Source: Dicyema japonicum (lineage: Eukaryota > Dicyemida > Rhombozoa > Dicyemidae). Taken from it: 64,000 bases of DNA. How positions within the stretch are numbered: the stretch's first letter is position 1; each line of letters opens with the position of its first letter. The stretch is taken from NCBI GenBank assembly GCA_011109175.1, contig RDEW01000016.1:984040-1048039 (forward strand), written 5' to 3'. The notes below the pieces were generated by a model, which did not search any database, was not told where the DNA came from, and worked only from the letters and a program-made list of their open reading frames with translations. The position numbers and the translations under genes are program-made. Below, piece by piece: positions 11,441-22,614 of this stretch.

Positions 11441-11900
11441 TATTTTAATTTTTTTTTATTTAACCCAAGAACACCAATAGTTAATTTAATTGGATTAAAC
11501 TAATTAGGTGATCCCGGCCGCCTCCATCAGGTCTCTCATCTTTTTTCGGTGGACCTTCCGAGATCCAACACAGCTTCTCTGAGGACGGGAGGGTTTTGAA
11601 AGAAAAGCAAGAGGGGTGATGTAAAGTCTTCTAGTAAGACCCAATCCATTGGAGCATTGTAGGAAGTTGGATTTTCGGCACAGAGCGGCGAATCCCTTCC
11701 CATTTTGTCCGATAAGGTCTTCCAGAGAGGTGGGTGTGAGACTGACTGTTCTCACGAGCTTGCCGATAGTTGTAGCTGATAGGAACTGAATATCACTGAT
11801 TTTCTGTTTGTTCGTCCAGGATAGGTTGATAGACGCACAGGCGTAGCTGATAGATTGCTCAATGAATTGTTTATGTAATAGTTTCAATGCTGGGAAAGGG
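11441..11900 (-). mobile_element. LINE-D C-terminal end and 3' tail
   Basis: The minus strand encodes LLHKQFIEQSISYACASINL and SWTNKQKISDIQ, then SCVGSRKVHRKKMRDLMEAA, followed by a GGGATCACC tail and AT-rich end near 11450-11515. The same layout as 16425-16750 and 48130-48430. Confidence 0.7.
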
Positions 11901-12049
11901 GTTCTGATGCCACCAAAAATAGAAAAAAAGATTTTAATAAATAAGTAATAATTTAATAATTATTATTTATATTATCGTAGAATTAATCTTTATATCGGAA
12001 TATAATATATAAAAATAGAAAAAATGTAGTACTGATTAAATTTTAATTA

Positions 12050-12610
12050 AAATTCAATTCTACCAGGGTCTCCACCTCCTCTCATGCCGGAGCGGAATTG
12101 GCAGATCTTCTCGACATTCGGCAATGAACGGCATCATTAAGAGGGCATTAGAATCGGCTGGATTCCGTTGCCGGATCGAACCGACTGGTCTATTTGACAA
12201 CGGAAGACGCCCTGACGGCATGACCTCCTTTCCTTTTGAGCGAGGGCGAAACCTTGTATGGGATGTGACCTGTGTCTGCTCTTTCGCCCCAAGCAAAAAA
12301 AATTATTCACCGGGCAGACCTTCTTCTCAAGCAGAGGAAGTAAAAAATGCTAAATACTCTGATATCAGCGACAGGTACATTTTTCGCACCTGTCGCGATT
12401 GAAACTTCGGGGAACTTTGGCCCTAAAACGCTGAAGCTCCTGAACCATTTGGGAAAACTACTAACTGACAAAACTGGTGATCTTCGTGAGACGAGATGGC
12501 TCAAGGAGAGGCTCTCGTTGGCTGTTGTCCGTGGGAATAGCTTGTGCATCTCCAACAGCTGAATTAAAATTAACTATTCTTTTTCCATTTAAAAAATTTT
12601 GTAATAAAGG
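12050..12610 (+). mobile_element. LINE-A C-terminal fragment
   Basis: Encodes MNGIIKRALESAGFRCRIEP (12124), GRRPDGMTSFPFERGRNLVW and DVTCVCSFAPS, then FAPVAIETSGNFGPKTLKLL (12385), RETRWLKERLSLAVVRGNS and a short 3' UTR. One frameshift near 12370 separates the halves. It is the closest relative of the inserted fragment at 20703-20944. Confidence 0.75.
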
Positions 12611-12619
12611 AAGTTGTCT

Positions 12620-13580
12620 AATTAAAATAACAGTTATGACACCAGATGACAGCTGTTATAGGTAACGTCTGTGGCTCGCGACAATCGTAGATATAAAGAA
12701 CCCGCTATTATACATCTCAACTTACTAAAAGAGCTCCAGGAGAAATCTTACTGATAAAGCAATTCATAGAACAAATACTGAGGAAGCAATTTCATGGAAC
12801 TCTTTTCGAATATCGACGTCAGGGAATTATTTCAGTGGTTATCACATAGGAACAATTCTCCAAGATCCGAAGGATTGGTGTGTCTTATACAAGACCGTAA
12901 TCTGTTCTTCAACAATGCTGGAGAAAAGTGCAACCATAGTAACTCTCCAGGAAAGTGTCGACCATTTGACAACATGGTGTGGTCGTATGTTGAACAATGA
13001 TTACCTGTGAAGACGTGATGAGGTGGTTAAATACAAACATCTGCACCTGTGTCTTCAATATGGAATTAAGAAGACTAAGAGACTCGAGACAGACTCCGTG
13101 CAGTCTATTTTTGTTAACGAGTCTGTAGAGATTAAAGAGGTACAACAATAGCCACGGACAATGAGTGATACAAAATAAAAACCGGACATATTTGTTGTCG
13201 ATAGGATTATCCATATAAAAACTCTAATGGGGAATCACATCCCAAAAATCGCTAAAGTATGTCGAGAAGGCACACAAGTATGATCTCTTAGCAAGCGAAC
13301 TCGGTTAATACACAAAAAAGTATAGAGTGCCAGTTGACTTGGGACTGTCAGCAAATATTACAAGCACCATTTAGAAGCCTTGAAGCTGGAATGTCCTTGA
13401 AAGCCTATGTACAGACTGTCACGATTAAGAAGACAACAGAGAGTATTCTTAATGGATACAAAGATTAATTGTGGACGACGATGAGTAGGTAGGTAAGAGT
13501 TACCCCTAAAAATATAAATATGGGTTGGACACACTAGAAGGAGATATGGGAATAAGAGGGAGTTAATGGCACACATTTCT
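12620..13580 (+). mobile_element. LINE-B C-terminal fragment
   Basis: The plus strand encodes LCLQYGIKKTKRL and THSVQSIFVNESVEIK (13055-13135), matching the LINE-B C-terminus at 5760-5700. PDIFVVDR and a TWDC..KYYKHHLEAL segment follow (13330-13390), as in R2-like families. Interrupted by several stops. Confidence 0.6.
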
Positions 13581-13589
13581 TCGAAAGAA

Positions 13590-14440
13590 GGAGAGGATTA
13601 TTTGGCGTTTTTTAAGGTCATGTCTAACATAACTACAGGAAAAAAATTAAAAAAAGTAAATAAAAATTTTTGCAAAATACAAGATACTTAAAAAACGCTT
13701 TCAAGTTTAAAATTTCGGTGTTTAAATAAATGATGTAGAAGGATATTTATTAGATAGCTGTAATCGTGAAGAGGAATATGCCGTTTGCCAAATAATCGAC
13801 GAGTTAGTTCCGGGGTACAATCAGCGACACGATGTTAAAGTACTTTACTCGAGTTATAAAATTTACGATAAAAGTATTCAAATATGTCGAGACAACCGGA
13901 GCGATAAGCAACAAGTACCTGATCGTCCTTAACAAACTCGGTAGTATTGCCTCGTTTAGAAGCCACTATGACAACTAAATGTGATGTTCATTCAGTTGGT
14001 CTCCATAGAACTCCTGGGGGAGACACTGCCATCAATAAAGTGGCAATAATAAATTAATCAGTTTATGAAATGACCTACTTTTTCAATAAAAAAATTAATT
14101 CACATATTTCTGTCGATTTTGTCAAAATAACTCACTAACTCGTAGGAAAGTATTAAGTGATACGTCTGTCCCATAGATCTGTCAACTTTGGGGTGTAGAC
14201 AGACAGTGTACAAGTTCGGGACATTCAAAAAAGTGATTTGCAGTCAACTCATAACAAAAAACACCATTCTCATCATTCAGATACGTGCGTATGTTAATGA
14301 GAGGATACGTCATTTATTTATTTGAGAGGATACGTCATAAAGTGAGGAGGACATTAATTAAACAAGACTACACAAAAGTTAAACTAAATAAAAAATAAAA
14401 GTACAATGTGTGTTAATTATTTTTAAATGGATTAAATTTA
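13590..14440. other. Intergenic with one unexplained coding-like stretch
   Basis: In 13722-13930 (+) a frame of about 65 codons is open and reads like protein (DVEGYLLDSCNREEEYAVCQ, then HDVKVLYSSYKIYDKSIQIC). No family is recognised and there is no start codon in frame. Probably a mobile-element remnant, because 14035-14055 ends in an AATAATAAATTAAT tail. The rest is AT-rich. Confidence 0.3.
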
Positions 14441-14442
14441 AA

Positions 14443-15200
14443 TTAGTTATTTCGATAATGATTTATTGCTGTTTGGTTAATGACGCAAATGTCCCTAAGA
14501 TCTCTGAAATGTTCATTATAGTCTATTCCAAATCCCACGATAAATCTGTCTGGTACACTAAACCCCACATCAGCTAATAAATTTAAAATGCAAACATTCT
14601 GGTGTCCCATTCTGTCCTGTAATTCGTTTTTGGCAGAGAATTGCTAACCTGACTGAATTTGGTTTAAAATCTGAGATGACTTTAATCAGTTTAGAGAGGG
14701 TTAACCCAGTATCGAGTATATCATCGACAATCAAGACGTTCTAACAATTAACAGGAGTCAGTTACATTCTGATATACACATTCAAGGCAATCTTCAAGGG
14801 CAATAGTCACGTTTCCTGTAGATTTGTCGTTCTATCAATATAATAACGTTTCTACCGCGTAACTGCTAGCTTTGATGAATTCTGGTCTGATTTTCACATA
14901 ATCTGAGTTTGAACAGTCAGAATTCAGCCTTTCAATAGCATCCATAAGAGCATGGAAAAACTTAAAGCCCCTTTGAGGAGGCACACCATGACTAGTTCCT
15001 GCCCTCTTGAATCATTCCAAATTTCCTGTGCCATTGCATCAATTCTTAATAATTGAAAAAGCTACCGATTTATAATCACATCGCGGCTAATCATAACACT
15101 TTCAATATGATCCGTTAATATTGGGTGAACTCCATTCTTATCTGTGTGAATACATAAGTCGGGGATCTTCAATGATTCATAATCAAACCGTAATTGTCAT
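14443..15200 (-). CDS. HPRT1: Hypoxanthine(-guanine) phosphoribosyltransferase
   Basis: Purine salvage enzyme transferring PRPP to hypoxanthine/guanine in the cytosol. The PRPP-binding loop reads NVLIVDDILDTG (about 14745-14710), and the C-terminal signature is VPDRFIVGFGIDYNEHFRDL. Earlier segments are VMVCLLKGGFKFFHALMDAI and SSYANDKSTGN. Five introns of 22, 21, 24, 25 and 22 nt (GT..AG) restore an unbroken protein of about 215 residues, close to the usual 218. The start is the ATG at 15200: a 22-nt intron directly after four codons leads into IPDLCIHTDKNGVHPIL. One base is missing in the C-run at 14968-14971 (LKGG). Both catalytic Asp residues are present. Flanks are AT-rich; no neighbour shares its pathway. 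Confidence 0.93.
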
Positions 15201-15239
15201 TTTATTAATATTTTAGGTCAGTATTTATTAAGAATATTT

Positions 15240-15360
15240 TTTAAAATTAAATCACAATTTTTTTTAATTTAAATAATAAAATAATGAGGCCTTAGTATTT
15301 TATTCAAAAACTCGAAAGATTAAAAATAAAAATAATAAAAATCAATTTTTGTTATAAGTA
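15240..15360. other. AT-rich upstream region of HPRT
   Basis: Poly-A/T tracts directly upstream of the HPRT start. The AAAAATAAAAATAATAAAAATCAATTTTT-like composition recurs at 26160-26260 and 44780-44830. No clear promoter element. Confidence 0.3.
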
Positions 15361-15655
15361 AGGCGACTATGCCACGTGGCGCCAACGTTTGTGTAGTGGA
15401 TACTTGAATTGAAGATTTTTTTGTTTGTTTCTTGTGTTCCTCCTCTTCTCTTTTGGCTACAGGGAGCTTGAATTGTTATCGTACGTCATATGATTCACTA
15501 TTTCTTTGGCGCTAGATATAATCATAAATTATATCCAAAAAGGACCATTAGTCAACAACCGTCCAGAGGAGTCCCCACTGAACGGCAACTCCTTTATGTC
15601 CGAGCAAGCGTGGACTGCTGAGGGAGGCTGGGATCACCCTAATTTTTTCATTCTG
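15360..15655 (+). repeat. R300 repeat, diverged copy
   Basis: Begins with CCACGTGGCGCCAACG and contains TTCCTCCTCTTCTCTTTTGG and CGTCATATGATTCAC, which match in order the R300 copies at 47390-47700 and 52926-53220 (reverse). The 3' half is degraded. Confidence 0.6.
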
Positions 15656-15772
15656 GCAATGACGGTGGTTTCTGGTCCAATAGATTTAATTTAAATTTAA
15701 TTAAAAAATTTTTTTGAACCACAGTTTTAAAAGTTTTTAACAATTTTGAAGAACATACGAATTTTTGACTTT

Positions 15773-15985
15773 ATGGGCAAAATCGGCCTAATTATCACTT
15801 TAGTGTTCGTTTTTGCCTCTCACGATAGCAACAGGGATCAACTAGAGAACTTACTGAGTTTTACGGACCTCATGGATTCTGAGAGTTGCCAGACATCCAA
15901 GACTCTTGAAGTTAAAAAAAACTTTTTGCTTATTCCTCAGTCGTCCTACAGCAATCCAAAGGAACCTGAACCTGTTAATGACTAA
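15773..15985 (+). CDS. Small putative secreted protein
   Basis: ORF of 70 codons from ATG 15773 to TAA 15983-15985. The start fits a signal peptide: MGKIG, then a hydrophobic core LIITLVFVFA, then a polar body with one Cys. I recognise no domain. It could be the first exon of a longer gene or a chance ORF; codon composition looks protein-like (few rare stops in frame, charged tail PKEPEP). Nothing nearby supports a function. Confidence 0.35.
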   Translation: MGKIGLIITLVFVFASHDSNRDQLENLLSFTDLMDSESCQTSKTLEVKKNFLLIPQSSYSNPKEPEPVND

Positions 15986-16084
15986 AATTATAATTTTTTA
16001 AATTTTCAACTAGAACCACATGACTATAAAGGAGATCAACAGCTAACTTCACAATCGTACATTTTAAAAGTATACATACAAGAT

Positions 16085-16210
16085 AACTATTTATTGCCCC
16101 ACGATGACTGGGTTATAGGAGAAAAGTCATCAAAGTGATCCAAGACCGACAATGGAGAGGCCAACGCCGGCGAGAAAGATATGCCAAGGACTGTAGGAGT
16201 ATTGTCTAGT
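16085..16210 (-). mobile_element. LINE-D 3' tail
   Basis: Minus-strand tail with GGATCACTTTGATGAC, a pyrimidine stretch and CCCAGTCATCGTGGGG. Here GATGACT pairs with AGTCATC. The coding part is almost absent. Confidence 0.55.
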
Positions 16211-16420
16211 TAAAGGTTGATAAAATTGTTAATATATTTTTAAATAATTTCAGTCATAAAGAGCCATAAAATATCTAACTATCTTGTATTCCTTAACCAT
16301 AATGTAAAAACCGCATTTTAATGGAAAATTTATGAGTCAATAAATTTGCCATTAAAACATAATTTAATACTATAATTAATGACATTTACAGAGTTGACCA
16401 GTTAACTCCTTAACTCTCTC
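16211..16420. other. AT-rich spacer
   Basis: No coding or repeat signal recognised. Confidence 0.4.
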
Positions 16421-16765
16421 GGTCTTGATGAACATTTACAAACAATACATCGAACCATGCTTCTCGTACGCGTGTGCTTCGTGGGGACCTTCATTATCAT
16501 GGACGAACACTAAGAAAATCGAGGACGTTCAAAAGAAGGCTTTCAGAATGACGGAGCGGTGGTCTTGTGGGAGACACAGAACCGGACCGACTACTCTGGA
16601 GGCCCTCATTAAACAAAACTCCGGCATGCGGGAAGGTGGCCCTGCAAATACAGTCAGCCGCCCAGTACGAGCTTGTGTGGGTACGAGGGAGGAGCACCGG
16701 GAAAGAATGAGGATTTTGGCGGAACGCATCGGATCACGTGATAGTTAGTTTTGGTTTTACCGTGG
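16421..16765 (+). mobile_element. LINE-D C-terminal fragment
   Basis: Encodes MNIYKQYIEPCFSYACASWG, SWTNTKKIEDVQKKAFR and CVGTREEHRERMRILAERIG before the stop at 16748. This is the conserved end of Jockey-like reverse transcriptase proteins ('Y..fI.P.l.YA.p.W'). The N-terminal part is missing. Confidence 0.7.
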
Positions 16766-16769
16766 TCTT

Positions 16770-17620
16770 GAGGTGCTAAATAAAATAAAAAACTCTATAA
16801 TTAATAAATTGTTACACCAGAGGTTTTCTCTGAGAGATTGAAAGCACAATCTCGTCAAGGTTGGGAGATTTTCAAAAGCGGCGTTGATTCCGAGAAGGTT
16901 TCGGAATTGCCATCATTCAAATGGTTCTCGGTTTATATCCGCTGATGTCTTTTCCTGCTGAGCCAGAGATTTATCAAAGATGAGTTTCCAAAGGGGACTT
17001 TGTATAGTTATGTAATCGTGAGATCTTCTTGATATTCCGTTTTTGATCAGTTGTTTCGACTTTGTAACAAACTGTCTTGTCGAGAAATAGTTTCTGTTTT
17101 TATTCGATAATATTTGGAAGACCAGCACAAACAATCACGACTAATTAATTTAAGGAAGAAACCCAAGGGAGGACGTTTGCTTGTGTCAACCAAATCCATC
17201 CTTCAACAGTCCATTACAGGCTTTCGCATCCGAAAAGAGTTAGAGGTCCATCTTCTTCCATTTTCATAAAAAGCTCAACTGACAGTGACATCACTTCATT
17301 CTTCGGGAGAAGATTTTTCATAATGATAATCTTCACCAGTGAAGTTGGTCGGGGAGAAAGTGAAAGGATCTTTTCCAACAATTGTGTCGTGTCAGAAGTA
17401 CTCGTCGACTCGTGGATGTGATCCTGTCGACGAGAATTGACCCTTTACTGAAAAGTTCACATTTCGAATTCGAAACCACGACAGTCATATCCGATGTCAT
17501 TGGATGTATGGATTCTGAAAATATCAGCATTGTCGGGGGAGGGCTTTTCTTCAGACTGTTCTTGCCTCTTATATAATCATGTTGAACCGTTAACCATATG
17601 ATCAATAGAAATGTAACGAC
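16770..17620 (-). mobile_element. Decayed retroelement fragment
   Basis: Minus-strand pieces such as FQILSNKNRNYFSTRQFVTK (17110-17050) and VELFMKMEEDGPLT (17290-17250) recur at 54700-54840 (VELVMKMEVGGLL), so this is an interspersed element. I cannot assign it to one of the four LINE families. Confidence 0.4.
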
Positions 17621-18033
17621 GTACTTCTAAGAGCATAACAAACTTAACGACAGATTGACTAAAGATTCCAACTTGCAAGGTCATAGCTACATAATTGGGA
17701 GATTTCTTTGTGACTGGATCGTGTTTAAGATATTCAACAAAGTCAGGTCGTATCCTTTAAAAAATTCCTTAATTCTTGACTCAGTAAATAATTATTAGGA
17801 CGATTGTCATTAGACTCAAGTACACCTCAATGTCTTTGCAATGGATAAGCTTATATCGATCATGATCCATGAGAATCGATAATATCCTATTAGAAATAAT
17901 ATAAATAAAAAAAATATTTGTTTAATTTAATAAATTAAGAAAATATTTTAATAATATCCATGATCGTTTTTAAACGTAATCATTTTTGTTTTCTTGTGGT
18001 GAGGACCAAATTAACTTTATAAAAATAAAATAA
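17621..18033. other. Upstream region of YKT6
   Basis: AT-rich. The last ~50 bases before the YKT6 start (17985-18033) are also present before the YKT6 duplicate at 29740, so they travelled with it and may contain the promoter. No TATA box is convincing. Confidence 0.4.
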
Positions 18034-18753
18034 ATGAAATTAATAGCAATATCTATCTTATTCAAACACACAGAAAACGCAAAAACAGACTGCTTGTCAC
18101 AGGCAAGCGATCTTGACTCCTTTGGTTACTTTATCCGCTCTTCGTAATCTATATAGTAATTTCTAGAGTTCGTCAGTTCATAAACTTTGCCTCTAAGCAA
18201 ATCACGATGAGAACTCCCTTCAATACCCACCAGACCATCAAAGAAGAGGGTATTTTTTAAAGCTCATGTTGGTAGAGTACAACTGTCACGTGTTTGTTCG
18301 ACCCGACGGACTCTGTGCTGTTGCCGTAACCGATTTAGAGTACCCAGAAAAGATTGCCCACTTTCTGCTGAACAAAGTGAGACATAATTTCCATTTTAGG
18401 TTATGGATGAATTCTCGGCTACTTTTAGGGGCGTTTCATGGAATTCTCCTGCGGATTGGTCCATCGAATATCCTACCTGATGGAGTACTTACATAAATAT
18501 CAGGATCCAAAAGAGGCTGATCCGTTGGTGAAGACCCAACAAGACCTGGATGACATAAAAATCATCATAGTTTGGCCGTTTTGTGAAAGTAGAAAAATAC
18601 CATACAATCGATGCTTGAAAGAGGGGAAAAGTTGGACGATTTGGTGACGAAATCAGAACAACTTAATTCACAAGCGAGATTCTTTTATACGACGGTCTGT
18701 GTTTATGTTTATTGTAGGCGAAAAAGGCTAATCGGTGCTGTAATTTATTCTGA
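18034..18753 (+). CDS. YKT6: YKT6 v-SNARE (longin SNARE)
   Basis: Membrane-fusion SNARE acting at Golgi, endosome and vacuole/lysosome, cycling between cytosol and membrane through lipidation. The longin domain starts MKLIAISILFKHTENAK, the middle has EYNCHVFVRPDGLCAVAVTD and EADPLVKTQQDLDDIK, and the SNARE core ends MLERGEKLDDLVTKSEQLNS. The C-terminus is NRCCNLF: a double Cys with a terminal CAAX-type box, as in YKT6. Five introns at 18144-18166, 18250-18275, 18377-18399, 18570-18592 and 18695-18717 (23, 26, 23, 23, 23 nt) restore the frame; one base is missing in the run near 18472-18478. Length matches the family (about 200 residues). A 5' duplicate lies at 29740-30066. Confidence 0.93.
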
Positions 18754-18759
18754 TCCATT

Positions 18760-19190
18760 CTGCTTGATTACTTTATGATTTTTGAATTAATTATTATTTA
18801 TTTTATTATTTTTAATTTGTTATTTATAATTGTTAATTTAATTTGTATTTTTTAAAATTTGTATATTTCATTGTGGTGTTATTTATTACATTTTTTTCAA
18901 TAATAATAATATTAAAAATTACACTTTTAAATAATCTTTTAATAATCTTTTTAAATAAATTACACTTTTTTAATAATCCCAGAAGTACCTGATGGAAATT
19001 TTAACTAATTCCCACATAGAAACCTCCCTCTGTAGTAGGAAAGAAAGGGATTCTTTTTATAACTATCACATATTTGTTATATATCGCATGCCACAACGGT
19101 TACAGTGGTAATAAGGTCGGTCAGGGCGACTGTATTAACTATTTTTATTTTGTATTATTAATAAAGATAATAAAGGTCACTGACCCTGTT
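18760..19190. other. AT-rich spacer
   Basis: Runs of A/T with short tandem TTTTTAATAATC-like units at 18930-18975. No gene recognised. Confidence 0.4.
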
Positions 19191-19310
19191 AAACAGAATC
19201 GGATCTCGGAGAGGAAAACTGATAGAATAGAAAGGAGCTGGCTGATTGAGCGTAATTCCTTGCAAATCGTGAGGGGAAATGCGTTATAGATTATGAGAGC
19301 AGTCAGTAAT
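19191..19310 (+). mobile_element. LINE-A 3' fragment
   Basis: Encodes RTDRIERSWLIERNSLQIVR then GNAL, the family A end (compare LKERLSLAVVRGNS at 12500). Confidence 0.5.
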
Positions 19311-19789
19311 TGCTAACTGTTAATTTTTGTCTTTAATTGGTTTAATAAATTTAAAAAAAAGAAGTTAAGTACTATAACGTTTATTTTAGTGTAACCGTAA
19401 TGGCATGTGACATAGACCTATTGGGAACCACTCAACTGGATTGGATATATCGAAGACTTGATAGTGTTTGACATACAAGTAGGCTTACTACTTTATTATT
19501 CTAGAAATCCGGGACATTTATTAATTTTGATAATCAAAATACGGGACTTTCCGAAACAAAAAAAATTTTCATTTTTGAACTGAATATACTTTATCTAGAA
19601 ATTTTTGATTTTTTTCAAAAAATTAATGCACAGCATGTCAATGTTCAATTTGCAACTCAAAACTGTTTTGAGGGTTCTTCTTTCATTCAGCCTCTTTCTT
19701 TTGACCAATTGGAATTCATAGTTGAAAATATTCTTCTACAATATTCTTATCACAATCCCACATTACTAAATAATAAATATGATAATCTA
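19311..19789. other. No gene seen
   Basis: AT-rich sequence with short open frames only. No homology recognised. Confidence 0.4.
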
Positions 19790-19970
19790 TGCTAATTAAT
19801 CCAAGACTTTGAAGGTGTTAACTTCCTTTTCGATTTACTTGAGTATGAGTCCCTGAGACAATCCGGATCCCAAGTGATTAATCACTGACGACGGTGACGT
19901 CACTCGTCAATCCCGTTAAACCATATTATTTTGTATTTTAACAGATTTTGATTAGTTTTTTATATTTGCT
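19790..19970 (-). mobile_element. SINE variant fragment
   Basis: The minus strand contains ATTGACGAGTGACGTCACCG and a GTTGTCTCAGG segment matching the SINE body. A near-identical ~175-bp copy with the same flanks is at 31625-31805, so this is a subfamily or a secondary duplication. Confidence 0.6.
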
Positions 19971-20199
19971 GCGGGAGAGACCGGCACTTGTCTCATCTCA
20001 TTTAATAGTTCCCTACTAGTTAGTGAGTTATTCATCCGTACTTTAAAGTAGCAAGATTAGAACCCGTGAAAATCAGGATTTTATCAAGCACATCCACCAT
20101 AATTGAAAGTCAATAACAACTGTTTGTCCAAAAGTAAAAAGGATATTTTAAATCTTATTATTTTTCGGTAAATTCTTCAACTAAAAACAAGCTGAGAAA
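19971..20199. other. Spacer between repeats
   Basis: Contains ATTAGAACCCGTGAAAATCAG near 20057, which looks like a degraded B box on the minus strand. Nothing else. Confidence 0.3.
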
Positions 20200-20480
20200 C
20201 CTATTTCACCAACGGATGAAATAAACAGATTCAGAAATTGTATTTCATTAAAGATTAAATTAGAATAAATATTGTCGTTTTTGATTGACGAAGTGTCGTT
20301 ATTGATAGGAAAACCCTATAAATGGAGTCTAAATTTTCTGTTAATAGAGTTTTTCTGGAAAAACGACATATTCCTCTTTAAGATTACAGCTTATCTAAAA
20401 ATGTTTTTCTACATCAGCGTTTTCTCAACCTTTTTTCCAGGAAATCTTGTTTTTAACAATAAAATTTTATTTTATTAACT
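20200..20480 (+). mobile_element. hAT-like transposase relic
   Basis: Shares about 250 bp with 29240-29480 and 31310-31540 (for example TCTAAATTTTCTGTTAATAG). In those copies the sequence continues from a hAT-type transposase segment. Confidence 0.45.
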
Positions 20481-20599
20481 ATGGGAAAAAACGGCTGCTG
20501 ACATCACGGAGTAAGCGTTTCCGCATACAATTGCAATCCCAATTCGTTGCCTCAGCCAGACCGCTTTCACTAAATCTAGAAAATATTTTCAGGAGACTT

Positions 20600-21050
20600 C
20601 TTATTTTTTACATTCAAATTAATTTAATATTGTTATATTTATTATTATTTTATTTATTAACCCCGGATACACCAAGAAAGAAGTTAAAGTAAACAACTAA
20701 TTCAGCGACAGGTACATTTTCGCACTGTCGCGATTGAAACTTCGGGGAACTTTTGGCCCTAAAACGCTGAAGTTCCTGAACCATTTGGGAAAACTACTGA
20801 CTGACAAAACTGGTGAATCTTCGTGAGACGAGATGGCTCAAGGAGAGGCTCTCGTTGGCTGTTGTCCGTGGGAATAGCTTGTGCATCTCCCAACAGCTGA
20901 ATTAAAATTAAAATTAACCATTCTTTTCTTTTTCCTTATAAAAAAACTAATTAAGTGTATCAGTTTCCATTCACAGAAACAGAGTCCATCCGGAATCAAC
21001 ATAAAAGGTAAGACGTCCATTACATGCAGTTGTGGAAATTAATTTAATAT
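20600..21050 (-). repeat. R300 repeat split by a LINE-A insertion
   Basis: The left piece (20660-20702) carries GGATACACCAAGAAAGAAG and TTAAAGTAAACAACTAATT. The right piece (20945-21040) continues with AAGTGTATCAGTTTCC and CATCCGGAATCAACATAAA. Together they match the reverse of 47580-47690. The split is exactly at the LINE-A insertion. Confidence 0.8.
20703..20944 (+). mobile_element. LINE-A 3' fragment, clean insertion with target-site duplication
   Basis: A 242-bp piece encoding the end of family A (VAIETSGNF, then RETRWLKERLSLAVVRGNS) plus a 3' UTR rich in AATTAAAATTAA. It is flanked by AACTAATT at 20695-20702 and again at 20945-20952. The host repeat is continuous without it. Confidence 0.85.
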
Positions 21051-21440
21051 TGTTATATATGATGTATAATTGTTGGTTTTAAATAAAAAATGATTTTAAA
21101 ACATGAAATCTAATTTTGTAGGGGATGTCTGGTTTCTGTAACTGAAAGCCATGCGCTTATCGCCCTTTCCTCGAAGGAGATTTCCGAAGTAAAATTTCAA
21201 CAATGGAAACATCGCAATGATCGCAATGGAAATTTTTTTTCTCCATAAAATAATATTATTTTAGAATGGAATTTTTCATTAACAAGAAATATGTTTTTAC
21301 CTACTAATTTTATTACTATTTACCTTCCGTCATAAATTTAGTTAAAATACTGAAAATGTCAGCAAGAAAAAACAATTTAGTTTAACTTTGGGGGATTTAA
21401 GCATTTCTAAGAAATATGATATCCACACTCTCAAAAAATT
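21051..21440. other. No gene seen
   Basis: AT-rich, no recognised repeat. Confidence 0.4.
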
Positions 21441-21560
21441 GAAAATACACCCGACCCTCGCAAATTAGCCACCTTGCAAATTGCCAACTTTTAAATTGGC
21501 CACATTTTGAAAATTTTTCTTAGAAAAATCCTATTCTCCTTATAAACATTTAATAAATAC
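21441..21560. mobile_element. Tigger/pogo-like terminal inverted repeat remnant
   Basis: ACACCCGACCCTCGCAAATT at 21449 is the same terminal motif as at 2260-2285 (reverse), followed by repeats of AATTGGCCA type. No transposase remains. Confidence 0.55.
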
Positions 21561-22600
21561 AGTTAAAGTAAAATATTATTTATTAACTATGGGGGAGAGC
21601 GACTGCTGACTTTACGGAGTAAGCGTTTCCGCGGATAACTGCGATCCCATTTTGTTGCCTCTGCCAGACCGCTTCCCGCACGTCTTTCTTACGGTGGGCC
21701 AATTTCCTTCGATTTCCTTTAAAAGAGGCTGTGATACTTCCCACCGCACCAGACGTCTCGATTGCCACCGTACAAAACGGTAGCGGTCCCCGATTTCGCC
21801 ATATTTTTTAATCTTGATGTTCTCGGCCAGATCGGCTACCGATCCAGCAGACTACGCCGAGCTGAGCATCATCGAGTTCGAGATAAAATCCACAACAGTG
21901 CAGTCCCATACGAGCGATTTTCCCTCAGTGAACGGAAAGATTGTTAACCCATCCGGTCTTTTCCCGTCTCCGCGGTTCAATCCCACGGGCTTCCACCACT
22001 GCCGAAAAGCCTGCAGCTTCAAGAGCACGCATGACAATGTTGTTCATAGCAGCGTGGCGGGGTGCTCTGTCCGCACTCCTTTTGCACGATAGTGGATGCA
22101 GCCCTTTGGCATCGACGATCCCTCCACAACGACATTGGTGTTCGACGCAAACATCAACTCCCAGGCGTTGTGCGATCCAATTCGAATACAGTCATCGTCC
22201 AAAAAGGTCCCTAGGGAGAGGAACACGGGAGTGCATCCAGCCACGCTCCGCTCCCATGGTTGGCGGTAGACACGAGGCATGCAAGACGATGCTGGTTGGC
22301 CTCAGAATTTAGCACGCCGAAGATATTCTTGGAGTAGATCTCATCCCAGTCACGTTGCCTCTAAGGATCGTTCGTCGTATCCAAACCAGTTTCACACCAT
22401 TCGCGACGAGCTTCGTCGAAGACTTTTTCCCAAGAAAGTCCGGTTGGATAACGTAGGATATCTTGTACCAAAAGGCTTCCATTTGAGAGCGATGAACACA
22501 TATGCTGGAAAAACGATCTTCAGCGCTGACCTGAGACCCTCTCCTCGAGGCGTGTAGGAAGCTTGCATTGGTTTCCAACTCGGTACATCAAAGTGGATGT
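21561..22600 (-). mobile_element. LINE-A C-terminal half
   Basis: On the minus strand: the distal part near 22560-22330, then GLNRGDGKRPDGLTIFPFTE (21975), then VAIETSGAVGSITASFKGNR (21765) and RQQNGIAVIRGNAYSVKS. Frames shift about every 250 bp. Confidence 0.7.
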
Positions 22601-22614
22601 TTAAAAGCAATTCA

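Noticed and set aside
21762-22610. Several overlapping plus- and minus-strand ORFs of 60-120 codons
   Set aside because: They are frames of one decayed LINE-A copy on the minus strand; the plus-strand ones are shadows.
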